From: Candolleomyces eurysporus
Lineage: Eukaryota > Basidiomycota > Agaricomycetes > Agaricales > Psathyrellaceae
Direction of reading: 5' to 3'
NCBI GenBank assembly: GCA_027579435.1
Contig: JANBPK010001226.1
Location: 1 to 59,171, forward strand
DNA length: 59,171 nt
Shown here: in pieces, positions 21,504 to 31,461 of the stretch
Layout of the letters: each line of letters begins with the position of its first letter
Numbering within the stretch: the stretch's first letter is position 1
Program-made: the position numbers and the translations under genes
Notes under the pieces: generated by a model
Database searches by the model: none
What the model was told of the DNA's origin: nothing
Seen by the model: only the letters and a program-made list of their open reading frames with translations

Positions 21504-22082
21504 ATCTTGAGGCTTCCTTGATCTCAGCTTCCTCCTAGAAAAAGGATGGTAAGGCATCCCAAAGGGGATAGCTAGGCCATGCCTAGCGATAGATAACGAC
21601 TTACCCGCTGTTATAACAGTGAGGATGAGGGAAGATAGATGCTGAACGATGCGAAACTTACTGCCTTCAGGATGGGAGATAGATTGACAATCGATGAGGA
21701 TGTCTCATTTGGTATTGAAACAAAACCTACCAGCTGCACAACAACGGACGATACGTTGTGAGGCGTCGGCACTGATTAGCAAGCGTCGAAGTGACTCACG
21801 CTCTGGAGACAGGCAGGGATTGTTTCTGAGGGTTTTTCGTTGGTCAGGAAGGGTCGAAGCGACTCACAAGCTAAACAGTCGCAAAAATAGATCCATGAAG
21901 GGTCAGCGTAGATCAGTGAGCATTAAAGCAACTCACTCCCTAAACAACAGCAGCCATAATTCATGAGGGGTTGCCATCAATGGCTAACGAGCATCAAAGC
22001 GACTCACTCTCTGGACAACAGCAGACATTGGTTGCTGATCAGTTGGCGTCAATCGGCAAGCGTTCGGGTGACTTACTCTCTA
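21504..22082 (-). repeat. Tandem array 2: 8 intron-like units with 3-nt exons plus a 31-nt exon
   Basis: This is the same unit structure as array 1 on the same strand. Triplets (plus-strand start, minus-strand codon): 22077 AGA, 22008 AGA, 21937 GGA, 21868 CTT, 21800 AGC, 21731 CTG, 21662 GCA, 21605 CGG. Spacing is 57-71 nt. Acceptors are TAG, CAG or AAG; donors are GTAAGT, GTGAGT or GTAGGT. After the last triplet a 70-nt intron ends in TTCTAG, followed by a 31-nt exon (21534-21504) ending before GTACGT. In phase 0 this exon reads EEAEIKEASR and can be aligned with the corresponding exon of array 1. No ULD domain is found upstream. The array ends about 540 bp from the hAT insertion, so its 5' part may have been lost by rearrangement. 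Confidence 0.75.
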
Positions 22083-22622
22083 GACGACAGCGAGGACGCC
22101 TAGCCCACTGGGGCAAAAGCTCGCGGCTCGCGGCTCGCTGGGGCAGATCATGTGAGTGATTTGGTTGCCAGCTGGATAGGGTCCAATCGACGCTGTCGCT
22201 CATTCTCGTTCTTATCATCGTGGCGACTGCAGTGTGAAACTCGAACGGAGAGCGCTCTACAGTGTTCTCGCGCTCCTTGGGACACGATCACTCCTTGGGA
22301 CAAACGGCCATGACTCATGCAAGACTCGTTTGATTAGGACAAATTTTTGTAATACTAAAACAATCAATTCGTCACTAGGTGTGACCCATGACATATCTGA
22401 CGAAGTTGAATTTTCGTCAAAGCCGACTATGGGGCATGACATTAGCAGAAATTTCGTCAAAATTTCTACAACCTCTGGAGGGCCCACTCATGTTAAGAAA
22501 CTTTGTTTTCCCTGCAGTTCATAGTACTATATGCATACCTATCTGCACAATTTCAGAATTATACGGTAAATACCCGGAAATTCGCCGGACCTCGGGAGGC
22601 AGATNCCCCGACTCTCCGGACA

Positions 22623-22630
22623 GGCGCGTC
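22623..22630. repeat. Target site duplication, left copy (hAT)
   Basis: GGCGCGTC directly precedes the left terminal inverted repeat. The right copy at 25642-25649 is GGCGTGTC. Seven of eight bases match, and 8 bp is the length expected for hAT insertions. Confidence 0.8.
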
Positions 22631-25600
22631 TAGTGAATTACGGGCTCATGTTCGGCCTGAAAGCTGCGGCTTGGGCCTGGCCTGAAGCAGCTTGGGCTTG
22701 AATAAATTTGAGGCCGAGCCGCCTTCAAGGGCTTGGGCCCAGCCTGGGCCGGCTTGGGCCTAAGCCGCGGCCTTTTTGTGGAGAATCATCTCAACGGAAA
22801 GAATAAGATAAATTAACTATACTACAGTACAGCGTCCTGATCGTCATCAGCATAATCATCACCGGATACTACATCCACCCAGTCAGGACTACCATCGTCG
22901 TCCTCGATACTTTCCTGTTCAATCTCCCAAAGTGAGGTATAGGGCGGGGTGCGATAAACGAGATTCTTTTGCAGGAGATACTTGAGAACCTGCAGAGCTT
23001 TGACAATGTCAGCTTTCAATTGATTACACTTTGAAATCATAATCCCAGCAGCTGAAAATACTCGCTCGCTTGATACAGATGACGCCATGATTGCAAGGTA
23101 GTCCCTTGCTAATGAGGCCCAAGTTGGAAGCCTCCGAGAGTTCACCTATTGAAAAAGAACAATGTCAGTTGTTGCAAAGGCTATCAACAACGGAATCGAA
23201 AACACACCACCCACCATTCCACCATAGACTGACCCTTTTCTCGCTCGTCATCACCATCAATATATTTTCTGAACTCCTTCAACCACGGTTGGTCACCAGA
23301 ACCTGTCATCGTCGTGGAGTCGTGATCTCGATGCTGATGGTGTAACGGAGGCCTTTTCAGCAGCTTCATTGAGCTCTTTCCATTGTGCTTCAAACTAAAA
23401 GTGTTGATTCAGTCAAATATCCACTAGTTGAAACGAAACAGAAGACAGAAAGTCACGATTTTCTCAGCATTGTCCCGAACTTCAAGCTCAAGCTTGTTGC
23501 CCCAGTGCTTCTGAAAGTAGTTAGTCTTTGAGTCGGGGTCAAGGACGGGTAGATTCACAAATCAGACCATAGAAACTGGTTGAAGAAGGGTACTCACTCA
23601 TTGCCATTGTATACATGTGCGAATATGAGGTCTTATTGTAATAATCTTTGATTTTCGCAAGACTGGCCTCGAGGGCAGGCCTATACTGCTTGTACTTCTC
23701 CTTTGAGCAAGAAGTCCAAGCCTTGTGAAGTCGCTCCAGCACAGGTAGGCCATTGTAAAGGCTTGGCTCAGTTTTGGAGGAGAAAGCCTGCTGAGCCTGG
23801 TCAGCAAACTAAACCAATATTGTCAGATATGTGAATGGGAAGAACAAAAAAGAATACAAGCCTTAAGCAAACCAAGCAACTCCTTAACTCACTCCCAATC
23901 CTTGTTGCTCAATCGCAAGCTTAGAAGCTTATTTTGCTTCTCAATGTTTGTTTCTTCAAAGCTCAACTCTGAAAGGAACAGGTTTATGTACTATATGAAT
24001 GTTAATAGAACCAAAGAACAGATACCAGATAGCAACTACATACCTTATGCAACTCATATGCTTGCTCAAGCATCAAGTAGGTGGAAGACCATCTGACCTT
24101 CATATCTACAAGTAAGGTCAGTGGAATTTTCACACCATCCTTTGCCTGAAGCTCCTTTAGCAAAGCATTCCGCTTTGCTGATGATTGAGCCTATATCATT
24201 TCAATCTTTGAGAGCACGATCCCAAAAAAGATAACCCCTTCGCACCTTTACAGCAATGCATCATACAACACCAACAACATCGTGCATCAGCTCCTCGTCT
24301 ATTACATCCACATTTGGCTCTTACTCACCTGGTTGGTCGCAATGAGCCAATCCTCTGCCACCTCCTGAAACAGAGTGTCCGAGTAAGGGACAACCCGCTC
24401 TTTCTCCTCAACGACATCATCCAATGTTGACTGCTGGGCTTTCTTGGCATCCTTCCGAGCCCTGACAGCTGCAGGGAGCTTCAACTCAGCACCATTACGC
24501 TTGCACCAAGCATTGTAACTTCCCTAAACACTCATCTTAAATAGGGTACTGCCGTGGTTAATTAAAAGATACATACTTGATGGGATGCTTGAATATGTTG
24601 GCAAAGAGTTGTTGTCTCTGAAACAACAAATCTAGAAGGGAATGAGCCAGAAAAATACAAATACAACAGTAAAGGGAACGTACTTTTCAATAGTTAGGCA
24701 CCAAAGACAACGTCGGTAGCGCTTCTGGCTTCCCTTAGGTCCACAAAGCACTGGTGGCCCAAAAAACTTGTCAATGTCACGAGTGCGGCTCAATCACTGG
24801 CTTGCCAATCTCACTTTTGCTGGAGGATTCCGACTTGTTTCCAGATTCTGTGTGTGGTGCAGGTGATGGCAATGGCAAAGAAATCCGTGGTTTTTTTTGC
24901 TTTTTCTGTGTTGAACATTAGAATAGAATTTAGATATCCAAGAGTGAACAAGACATCAAACAACTTACTTTTGGTTTTCAGTTTCTTGGCAGCAGGTTTG
25001 TCTTCATCCAAGGGTCCATTCTCATCAACATCTTCAACAGTCGCAGTACCGTGGTGGGTAGACATGATGGGGGAAAGCTGGTGAGAAGTTGCTGTTGAAC
25101 CCTGGGTGACAGGCTGTTGAGCTTCTCTCCCATGTTCATGGGCTTCTCTGTGGGCGTATACCTCAATATCACCAATGTTATTGGGATCGGTTAGCTTTGA
25201 GGCAGGTTGCCGTTTGCGTTTGTTCAAATCTGACATTGAGCACTCAAAGCCGTAATGCATTGGCCAGATGTTGACAGTTGTCAAAACTTGAAAGTGAGCT
25301 GATATGATGCTGTGCTATCAACAAACCTGGTAAGCTTGTGGCTGACATGGTACTCGAACTTTATCATACCAGTTCCATTCGGCACAGTTGTAGCCGTCTA
25401 GAATAATTTGAATAGGCTCCTGGAAAATTGTAGAGGAAATAGGAGAACATATTAGGATTGCCACTGATAAGCGGCATTTTGCCGATCATCATGGTTGATG
25501 TCAGCTTGGGCCGCTGGCCTGCACCTTAGGGTATAGGATAAATGGCCTGGCTTGGCTTGGGCTTAAGATGGCCAGCTCGGCCCGAGCTGGCCATCTTAAT

Positions 25601-25641
25601 GGGCTAGCCCAGGGCTTCAGGCCCAAGCCCGTTATTCACTA
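22631..25641 (-). mobile_element. hAT-family DNA transposon, 3011 bp
   Basis: The ends are terminal inverted repeats beginning TAGTGAATTACGGGCT on the left (22631) and TAGTGAATAACGGGCT on the right (reading inward from 25641). Repeated GGGCTTGGG/GGCC-rich subterminal motifs lie inside both ends (about 22655-22775 and 25505-25620). Imperfect 8-bp target duplications flank it. The internal gene runs on the minus strand and encodes a BED-finger/hAT transposase. The single TSD mismatch and near-complete TIRs suggest a moderately old insertion. Confidence 0.88.
22822..25236 (-). CDS. hAT transposase, intron-interrupted
   Basis: The likely start is ATG 25236 (MSDLNKRKRQPASK). Next come an acidic/basic linker, then a BED-type zinc finger split by an intron (CLWC near 24705, LCQHIQASH near 24595). 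The core segments are PYSDTLFQEVAEDWLIATNQ (about 24310-24390), LLKELQAKDGVKIPLTLL and MKVRWSSTYLMLEQAYELHK (about 24045-24170). The C-terminal hAT dimerisation region (PTWASLARDYLAIMASS, then ERVFSAAG) ends at 22822. Several GT-AG introns are needed. I did not resolve every exon, so I cannot say whether it is fully intact, but the blocks are well preserved. Confidence 0.75.
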
Positions 25642-25649
25642 GGCGTGTC
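25642..25649. repeat. Target site duplication, right copy (hAT)
   Basis: GGCGTGTC follows the right TIR and matches the left copy at 22623-22630 in seven of eight bases. Confidence 0.8.
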
Positions 25650-25689
25650 ACAACCAATGCCTGCCTCATCCACCACCGCTGAGCAACTG

Positions 25690-27147
25690 CACAGGAGTAC
25701 CTATTATCATAGAACTGCTCTCTCCTCTACCAAAGCCTTCCCTGTCTATTCAAGGCCTGATAGAGCATAATCTGTCTGGAACTGCAGTTGCAACACACCT
25801 GTTGAGTAACCATCCAGAAGACTACTTCAGCAAGGACCCACCCACTGTTGTCAGCATTGCATCGATTGCATGTGTTCCCGCACCTGAGACGAGCATTGTG
25901 GATGTGCTTGTGGACCACCTTGCAGCCAATGGCAACAGCAGCAAGATCTGTTCTGTCAAGTGCACGCATTTGTCGCAATCCTCACCCCTCAGCCTCCCTG
26001 TTGAAGTGGTCAGCTTTTGGAGAGAGTTGAACAACGCCAAAGACATACAGTCCATCTGGAGGAATGCAAACACCTTTCTTCAAGGCCTGGGTATGGAGGA
26101 GAGGAATATTGCAAGAGATATCAGGGGACTGTTTGAGGGGGTTGGATGGGCTGGTGGGGTCAAAGGATTCTCAAGAAACGGCACTGCCGAAATCACAGAC
26201 ATTGCACAATTTGCATCAAATGCATGGCTCAAGGACGAACAGGTCAACATGGTGCTTGATATCCTTTGTACAGAGCTAGACTGTGACAAAAATACCAGGG
26301 TTGAGATTCGGAGCACTTGGTTTTTCACAAAGCTCACTCAAGGCTACCAGAAGACAGATGAATACACCAACCTCAGAAGTTTCCAATAGGTTCAAAGGAG
26401 AGGGCATGAAATGGCAACAGGGGATTTAGGTTTTCTAGGGCTTATCATCAATGTCGATGAAAGCCACTGGGTTGCTGTGATGATTGATGTCCAAGAGCAG
26501 AAGATATTGTTTGGGGACTCGCTTGGGGAAGCACTACCATCGCATATTGAAAACGTTCTCCACTGGTGAACAGAATTTCATACAGGAATGGATTTTGCTG
26601 TTGAGAAGCTACCAATCGGCTGCCAAATGGATGGGTTTTCATGTGGAGTATTTGCTTGGAATGCTCTAGCAGCATGTTGCCTGCCAGAAATGTATCAGCT
26701 TGCAACTGCAGAGACTGTTGCCTACCATCGGCTTCTACTCATAAAGCAGATACTCAAAATTCACCTTGACCAAATGGTAAGTGTTCTACTCCGCATAAAG
26801 GGAAGCCAGCGCTTACTCATTATCAGGATGTGGACAAGACCAGGCTATGGGACAAAACAGAGAGCAAAGCCATCAGTATACAAGCTGGTCATGTCAATAG
26901 TGATGGCCTCCCTGAGACCAGAGCTGCCAATAATGAAGCCATCAATTTCGACAGCAATAACAACCATTCCAGCATTCAAGGGAAGGAAACAGAGTCAATT
27001 TCTACTGTTAACAAAGCCAGTACGTCAACAACAAAGAAAACAACAAAAACTTCTTCCATTTGGCAAGCCCTGGAGATTGTAGAAGGGATGGATTCTGACA
27101 ACATTAGTGTGCCACCATTGCTGAAGTTTCTCAAGGTTGCAACATGA
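25690..27147 (+). pseudogene. Transposon-associated Ulp1-like (C48) cysteine peptidase, with in-frame stops
   Basis: The frame is open from about 25690 through 26389 without a certain start. It then continues in the same frame past a TAG (26387-26389) and a TGA (26567-26569). The Ulp1-like signature follows: His in DESHWVAVMID, Asp in ILFGDSLGE, and Gln plus Cys in GCQMDGFSCGVFAWNAL. A GTAAGT intron near 26776 joins the final exon, which ends at 27147 (LLKFLKVAT). Ulp1 peptidase genes are carried by several eukaryotic DNA transposon groups alongside the transposase. The two stops indicate inactivation, unless the stops reflect assembly errors. The 5' end may have been lost where the hAT element abuts. 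Confidence 0.7.
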
Positions 27148-27254
27148 GAACAACATCAGCTCCAGGTTGCACGGGATCATGAGGAACATCGTCGCAAGCA
27201 AGAAGATATCAAGCACAAGGCGGAAATTCATGGGGCTGAACAACAAGAGAGAAT

Positions 27255-28402
27255 ATGCAAGCAGAATTGAATCTGGAAGCAGAAGGAACAGGAGCACAAA
27301 AAGGAAGATGCAGTAGCAAAAGGACTCCAAAGTCCAGGAGGTACAAAGCAAAAGCAAAAGGTATGAAAATCCCTCTCCCAAATCTTTCACCTCAAATATT
27401 CATTGTAATTCAGGAATTAGAACTTACCAATAACGCATCTGCTTCAAAATGCTTCAAAGAATTCAACAGCATAGCTGAACTTTCACAACCTGCATGGGCA
27501 ATCAAAGCAAGGGTTATCGCAGGTCAGCACAAACCTCAAGGCCGAAAGAGGAAACATGCACAGCAACCAGCCAAGTATACCAACTGGTTTACACCTTTCA
27601 TTTTCACGCAAATTCTGCAGGCAGCAAAATGAGCTGGATGGAAGATGAGCGCAACAAAGATTGTTGAAGAAGCAAAGAAGATTGACCCACAGGTCTTTGC
27701 CAACTTACCTCGCACAACGGTTGACAGCTGGATTGACCATACAGGGCCTAAGCCTAAATGGAAGGCCAGTGTTCTACAGCATATCCAGAAAGGAAACCTT
27801 GTTGGCCACGTTAAAGGAGGTAAGCAAAGTGTTCTGGTGAGCAAAAGAATCAATTGAACTCACCAAAAGATAGGCTGATATTTCTTTAGGATCATCATCC
27901 TGGGTTAAATGCTTCCATCGCTGCCATGTTGAAAGCTCTTAGGGCTGGGGGAGCACCACTTACTGTTGTGACAATGCATGCTGTGATGATCACAATGATA
28001 ATGGTGATGCACCCCAAGCTTCTAGAAACACCATCTCACAATGGGTCAACCTTCAAGGTGTCAGACGGATTTGTGCGGAAATGGGCAGAGAAACACTTGA
28101 ACTGGACAAAGCAAAAGGCCACAAAAGCTGCCCAGAAGTTGCCTGGCAACTGGGAAGAGCAGTGCAAGAAGTCAGCACTAAGGAAAGCATGGAGCATCAA
28201 GGAATATGACATACCAAGTGCACTCTACATCAATTCTGATCAAATGCAAGTTGTTTACACTCCTGGTGAGAAGATGACATACGCCAAATTGGGCTCAAAG
28301 CAGATTCCTGTAGTTGGTGTTGAAGAAAAGCGGGCATTCATGGTCATGGTTTCAGTCTTGAGTGCCAGAGACCTACTTCCATTTGTAAAGGAGCTTCGAT
28401 GA
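27255..28402 (+). pseudogene. DDE_1-type transposase fragment
   Basis: A basic N-terminal segment (27255-27632) is followed by a helix-turn-helix-like piece (SATKIVEEAKKIDPQVF, 27645-27857). Then comes the start of a DDE_1 (PF03184-like) catalytic domain: SALYINSDQMQVVYTPG contains the first Asp, followed by AKLGSKQIPVVGVEEKRAF and VLSARDLLPF. The frame stops at 28402, before the second Asp and the third acidic residue, so the catalytic domain is truncated. Together with the Ulp1-like gene this forms one decayed element. The downstream 500 bp is AT-rich and I found no terminal repeat. Confidence 0.7.
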
Positions 28403-29170
28403 TCCTTTATCTTTGGTGTATTCTAATGAATACACAAATTAATTTGGGTTTAGTTCTTGTATTCAAGCTATCAGTCGTTGTTAAGAGTAGGAGAATATGT
28501 ATACTAATCGAGTCCTAGTTCTAGTTAATTCGTTTAGTTAGCGTTACACTTTAACTGAATGAATTTTGACGCAGCGCGAGGCGTTACGCACTAACCAGAG
28601 TGAGGGGCAAAAAGTAAAACTTGTTATTTTGATTCCTAATTACTTGTATATATATATATACTGTAGCTATTCCAGTTCTACTAGTAGCTAAGCAAAGACA
28701 ACGGTTTCCTTGAGAAAGTTATAGAAAGTTCCCGACTTGCGTAGGGGACTTTAGAAGGCGAGAGAAGCATTGAGTTACGCCGCAAGTTGTGTTTGATTCT
28801 GCACGTGTCTTTGGTATCAATGTTTGGCTCGTGCGGTCTCGGCAAATCAGAGTGATCCGAGCTCCTCAGAGTTCGGATCAATCTACTCGTGCTTTGACTA
28901 ACTCGCTCTGATGTATGCTAGAGATACTCAAACACAACTTTAATTCACAATGTAACTGACTAATAATACAAGTTATGCAAAAGATAGGCTGTTTTTTAGG
29001 GTTTTAATAGAGTTAAATGCAAAAGAAAAAGAAAGAGTAAAGAAACTTGGACATATTTGTTGGTATTGGGATAAGAGAAGGCGAGTGTGTTCTTGGTTAG
29101 AGGCCAATCAATGGGAGATGACTAGTTACCCATAACACCATTCCAGGTGATATACACTGGAAGGAACCTT
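28403..29170. other. AT-rich non-coding stretch
   Basis: No ORF with recognisable content. A (TA)n tract lies at about 28648-28663. It may be the remnant right part of the DDE element. I could not find an inverted or direct terminal repeat pair. Confidence 0.4.
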
Positions 29171-29172
29171 CC

Positions 29173-30470
29173 GTGCACCATTCCAAAATTTCTTGGACGT
29201 TTCGTTTCCTGGTGTGTCATGCCGCTCACCCAGCCCAACCTTTTCCCTCACACAAGTTCTTAGCTCCTGATGAGACATCTGAATCTGGTCTAGCAAGAAC
29301 ATTCAGCTGTGACCGCTATCCTCAACTCCTGGACATTGACATCAAGTCTACCCCTCCAAAGATTACCCGCTCCATCATTAAAGAGTATCTCAATGCTGTT
29401 TGGGGTGAGTTGTCAACTACCATGTGCATTCCAATACTCACAAAAACCAGAGTCGGTACTTGCCCCAGATTGGTCTCAGATTCCGACGCCCTGGAAGGTC
29501 CTCAGCTCTACCGAATACGCAAAAACCTTCAACTGCGCAGAAGAGGTTAATATTTGACGTCTATTGACCTTGAAGATATGGACGTGGGTCGGCTGTACCG
29601 TAATATTACGCTGTGTCAAGCTCGTGGAGCCTCGAGCTTCACGTTGAACGAGTCTCTTACCTACGAACTTCTCAATGATCTGATTGGAGATGGATTCGAC
29701 AGTGATAGTGATATCCTCAAATTACCAGACCCGAGCGCCATTAGGCGCAAGGGGAACAAGGCTGGGAACATAGGTGAGTGGTTACATGAATTTTGCATGC
29801 TCAACAACCTCATGCGGTCCGACAGCAGTCCCATCTAGAGAGAAGTCTGGCAAGATCGATGCTTCACAGCAAAAACCACCTCCGAGTCCGCCTCAAGTGT
29901 CCACCAACTCCAAGTCACCATCGCCGATCGACTTTTCCCCTGATATGCATGATGCTGACAAGTCAACATCGGGGAAGACAGCTTCACCACCACCTGGCCG
30001 GATGTCACCTTCGCCATTTAGATATTCCGACGACGATGAATGGCAGGGAATTGACTCAACGCGGTCGCCATCGCTGGTCCTATTCGATAACTCCAATTGA
30101 CATGGTGAAATTCAGACGAAAACTCCCTCCCCGTGTCCCACTCCACCGTTTGTAGGCGCAGCCGCCACCGCTAAGCACCCTTATAAACGCAAGGCAGCAG
30201 TGAAGAGTCATAAACCGCAAAAGCGCCAAAGAAGGTTAGTCTCAGCTCTCGCAATCATCTGTTTAGACCCATCTGTGGATCTCACACCACTTCATCGTCC
30301 AGATCTCCTACGCCAACCAACGGTCAAGAGCCTCGCCGCAGTTTGCGCAGTAAGCGTGCTGAAGGCGCACAGCCATTGGGTGTAGCTGCTTCTGAGAAAG
30401 CAACGTGTGCTGGGACGAGAACATGGAAAACGCATAAAGTTGTCGTAAGTAATTTTGATACATATTCCTC
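29173..30470 (+). CDS. Unrecognised multi-exon protein, Pro/Ser-rich with basic C-terminus
   Basis: Spliced reading: an exon ending at 29404 (ITRSIIKEYLNAVW) joins 29450 (ESVLAPDWSQIPTPWKVLSS). A further exon (about 29555-29772, DLEDMDVGRLYRNITL to KAGNI) joins near 29826 (AVPSREKSGKIDASQQ). The C-terminal exons are low-complexity, with repeated SP and PP, then a basic stretch (HPYKRKAAVKSHKPQKRQRR) that could be a nuclear signal and RRSLRSKRAEG, ending near 30470. The start is unclear: no ATG opens the first exon, and the join near 29536 needs a short or unusual intron. Position between transposon remnants and a hexamer-repeat cluster suggests it may belong to a mobile element. I do not recognise the family. 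Confidence 0.45.
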
Positions 30471-30580
30471 TCTCGCATGAGCTTAATCACTACACTAGCT
30501 TGCGCCCCCAAAGAACGCCCTGCCTCCGACTCCCCCGCTCTAATCATCCCTTTTTTTTCTTCTGGAAGTCCGTTATAGTG

Positions 30581-31010
30581 GCTAGGAGGCTCCCAGGCTC
30601 CAGCCAACATTGGCATTGATGTGCCTTTTCTTTTTCCGTTCTATAGGCTTACAGCTGGCTCGTAGGCTCCGATCGTTGTGTTTGTATGCCCTTTTCATTA
30701 TATTCTCTCTCATCGGTTTCATCCTGTGGGCTTGCAGCCTAAATTAATAGGCTCGAATGGTAGACTGGTTTCACTTCTTCGAGACTCTGTACGCTTAGGC
30801 TCACCGTAGGCTTTGCTACTATACTTATTGCACCTTGTTTCTTAGGCTCGAATAAATTGAGTGCGTCGCGGTTAGGCTCCTTAGACTGAAAATAGGATTA
30901 TTAGGCTTTGATCCTGGCAATACTGACACATGTACTGACGAAAACGTAGAACACATAGGCTTCCGCTCCAAAGCCTATAGCTTTTAGAATTGTAGGGTAG
31001 GCTGGATCCT
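30581..31010 (+). repeat. Cluster of TAGGCT hexamers
   Basis: TAGGCT occurs at 30644, 30663, 30748, 30796, 30807, 30843, 30873, 30902, 30956 and 30998, almost always followed by C or T. One reverse copy (AGCCTA) lies near 30972, and GGCTCC variants near 30588-30600. By chance a hexamer on both strands would be expected well under once in 400 bp. There is no coding potential. Such dispersed short motifs resemble the subterminal repeats of DNA transposons. Confidence 0.7.
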
Positions 31011-31455
31011 ACCAACTGAGGTCCATGGCAAGTTCATGTTTGAACGCATACCACTAAGCGGCTGATAGGTGGCCCAGCGCACACTTTCTGGTTGTCTTTG
31101 CGCTCTGGAAGCCGTTCAAGCTGAAGAGTTTACTAGTCGAATACCTGACATGAGATTGCAGTGACCAGTTTCTCGCAATTGAGCGCTGGTAGAAGTTCGC
31201 GGACCCAGGTCGTTAAGTTGAGGACGCTTTAGGACAGTGGAAAGGGCAGTAGACGCAGCGGCGCAGCGTTGCAATTAAGCCATACCTGGTGCGAGGCGTT
31301 GTGAATGGCCCAGCCGGCGCTGAAGATTCGTTTTCACAATCCACCGCTATGTAGAATGATGCCTTTGCTAGATTTAACGCAGCCTAATATACATGTTGAT
31401 GTAATTCAATTGCCTCTTCCACACTTCCAAGGTTATCAACGGCCGGAAAACCCTT
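31011..31455. other. Intergenic, nothing seen
   Basis: Lies between the hexamer cluster and the 3' end of the lectin gene. Only a short chance-like frame at 31305-31493 (+), which overlaps the lectin gene antisense. Confidence 0.5.
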
Positions 31456-31461
31456 GTTTGT

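Noticed and set aside
28403..29170. Solo LTR
   Set aside because: AT-rich and non-coding, but I found no TG...CA ends with a flanking duplication.
30581..31010. Degenerate telomeric repeat (TTAGGC)
   Set aside because: Basidiomycete telomeres are TTAGGG; the words here are TAGGCT with irregular spacing, not tandem.
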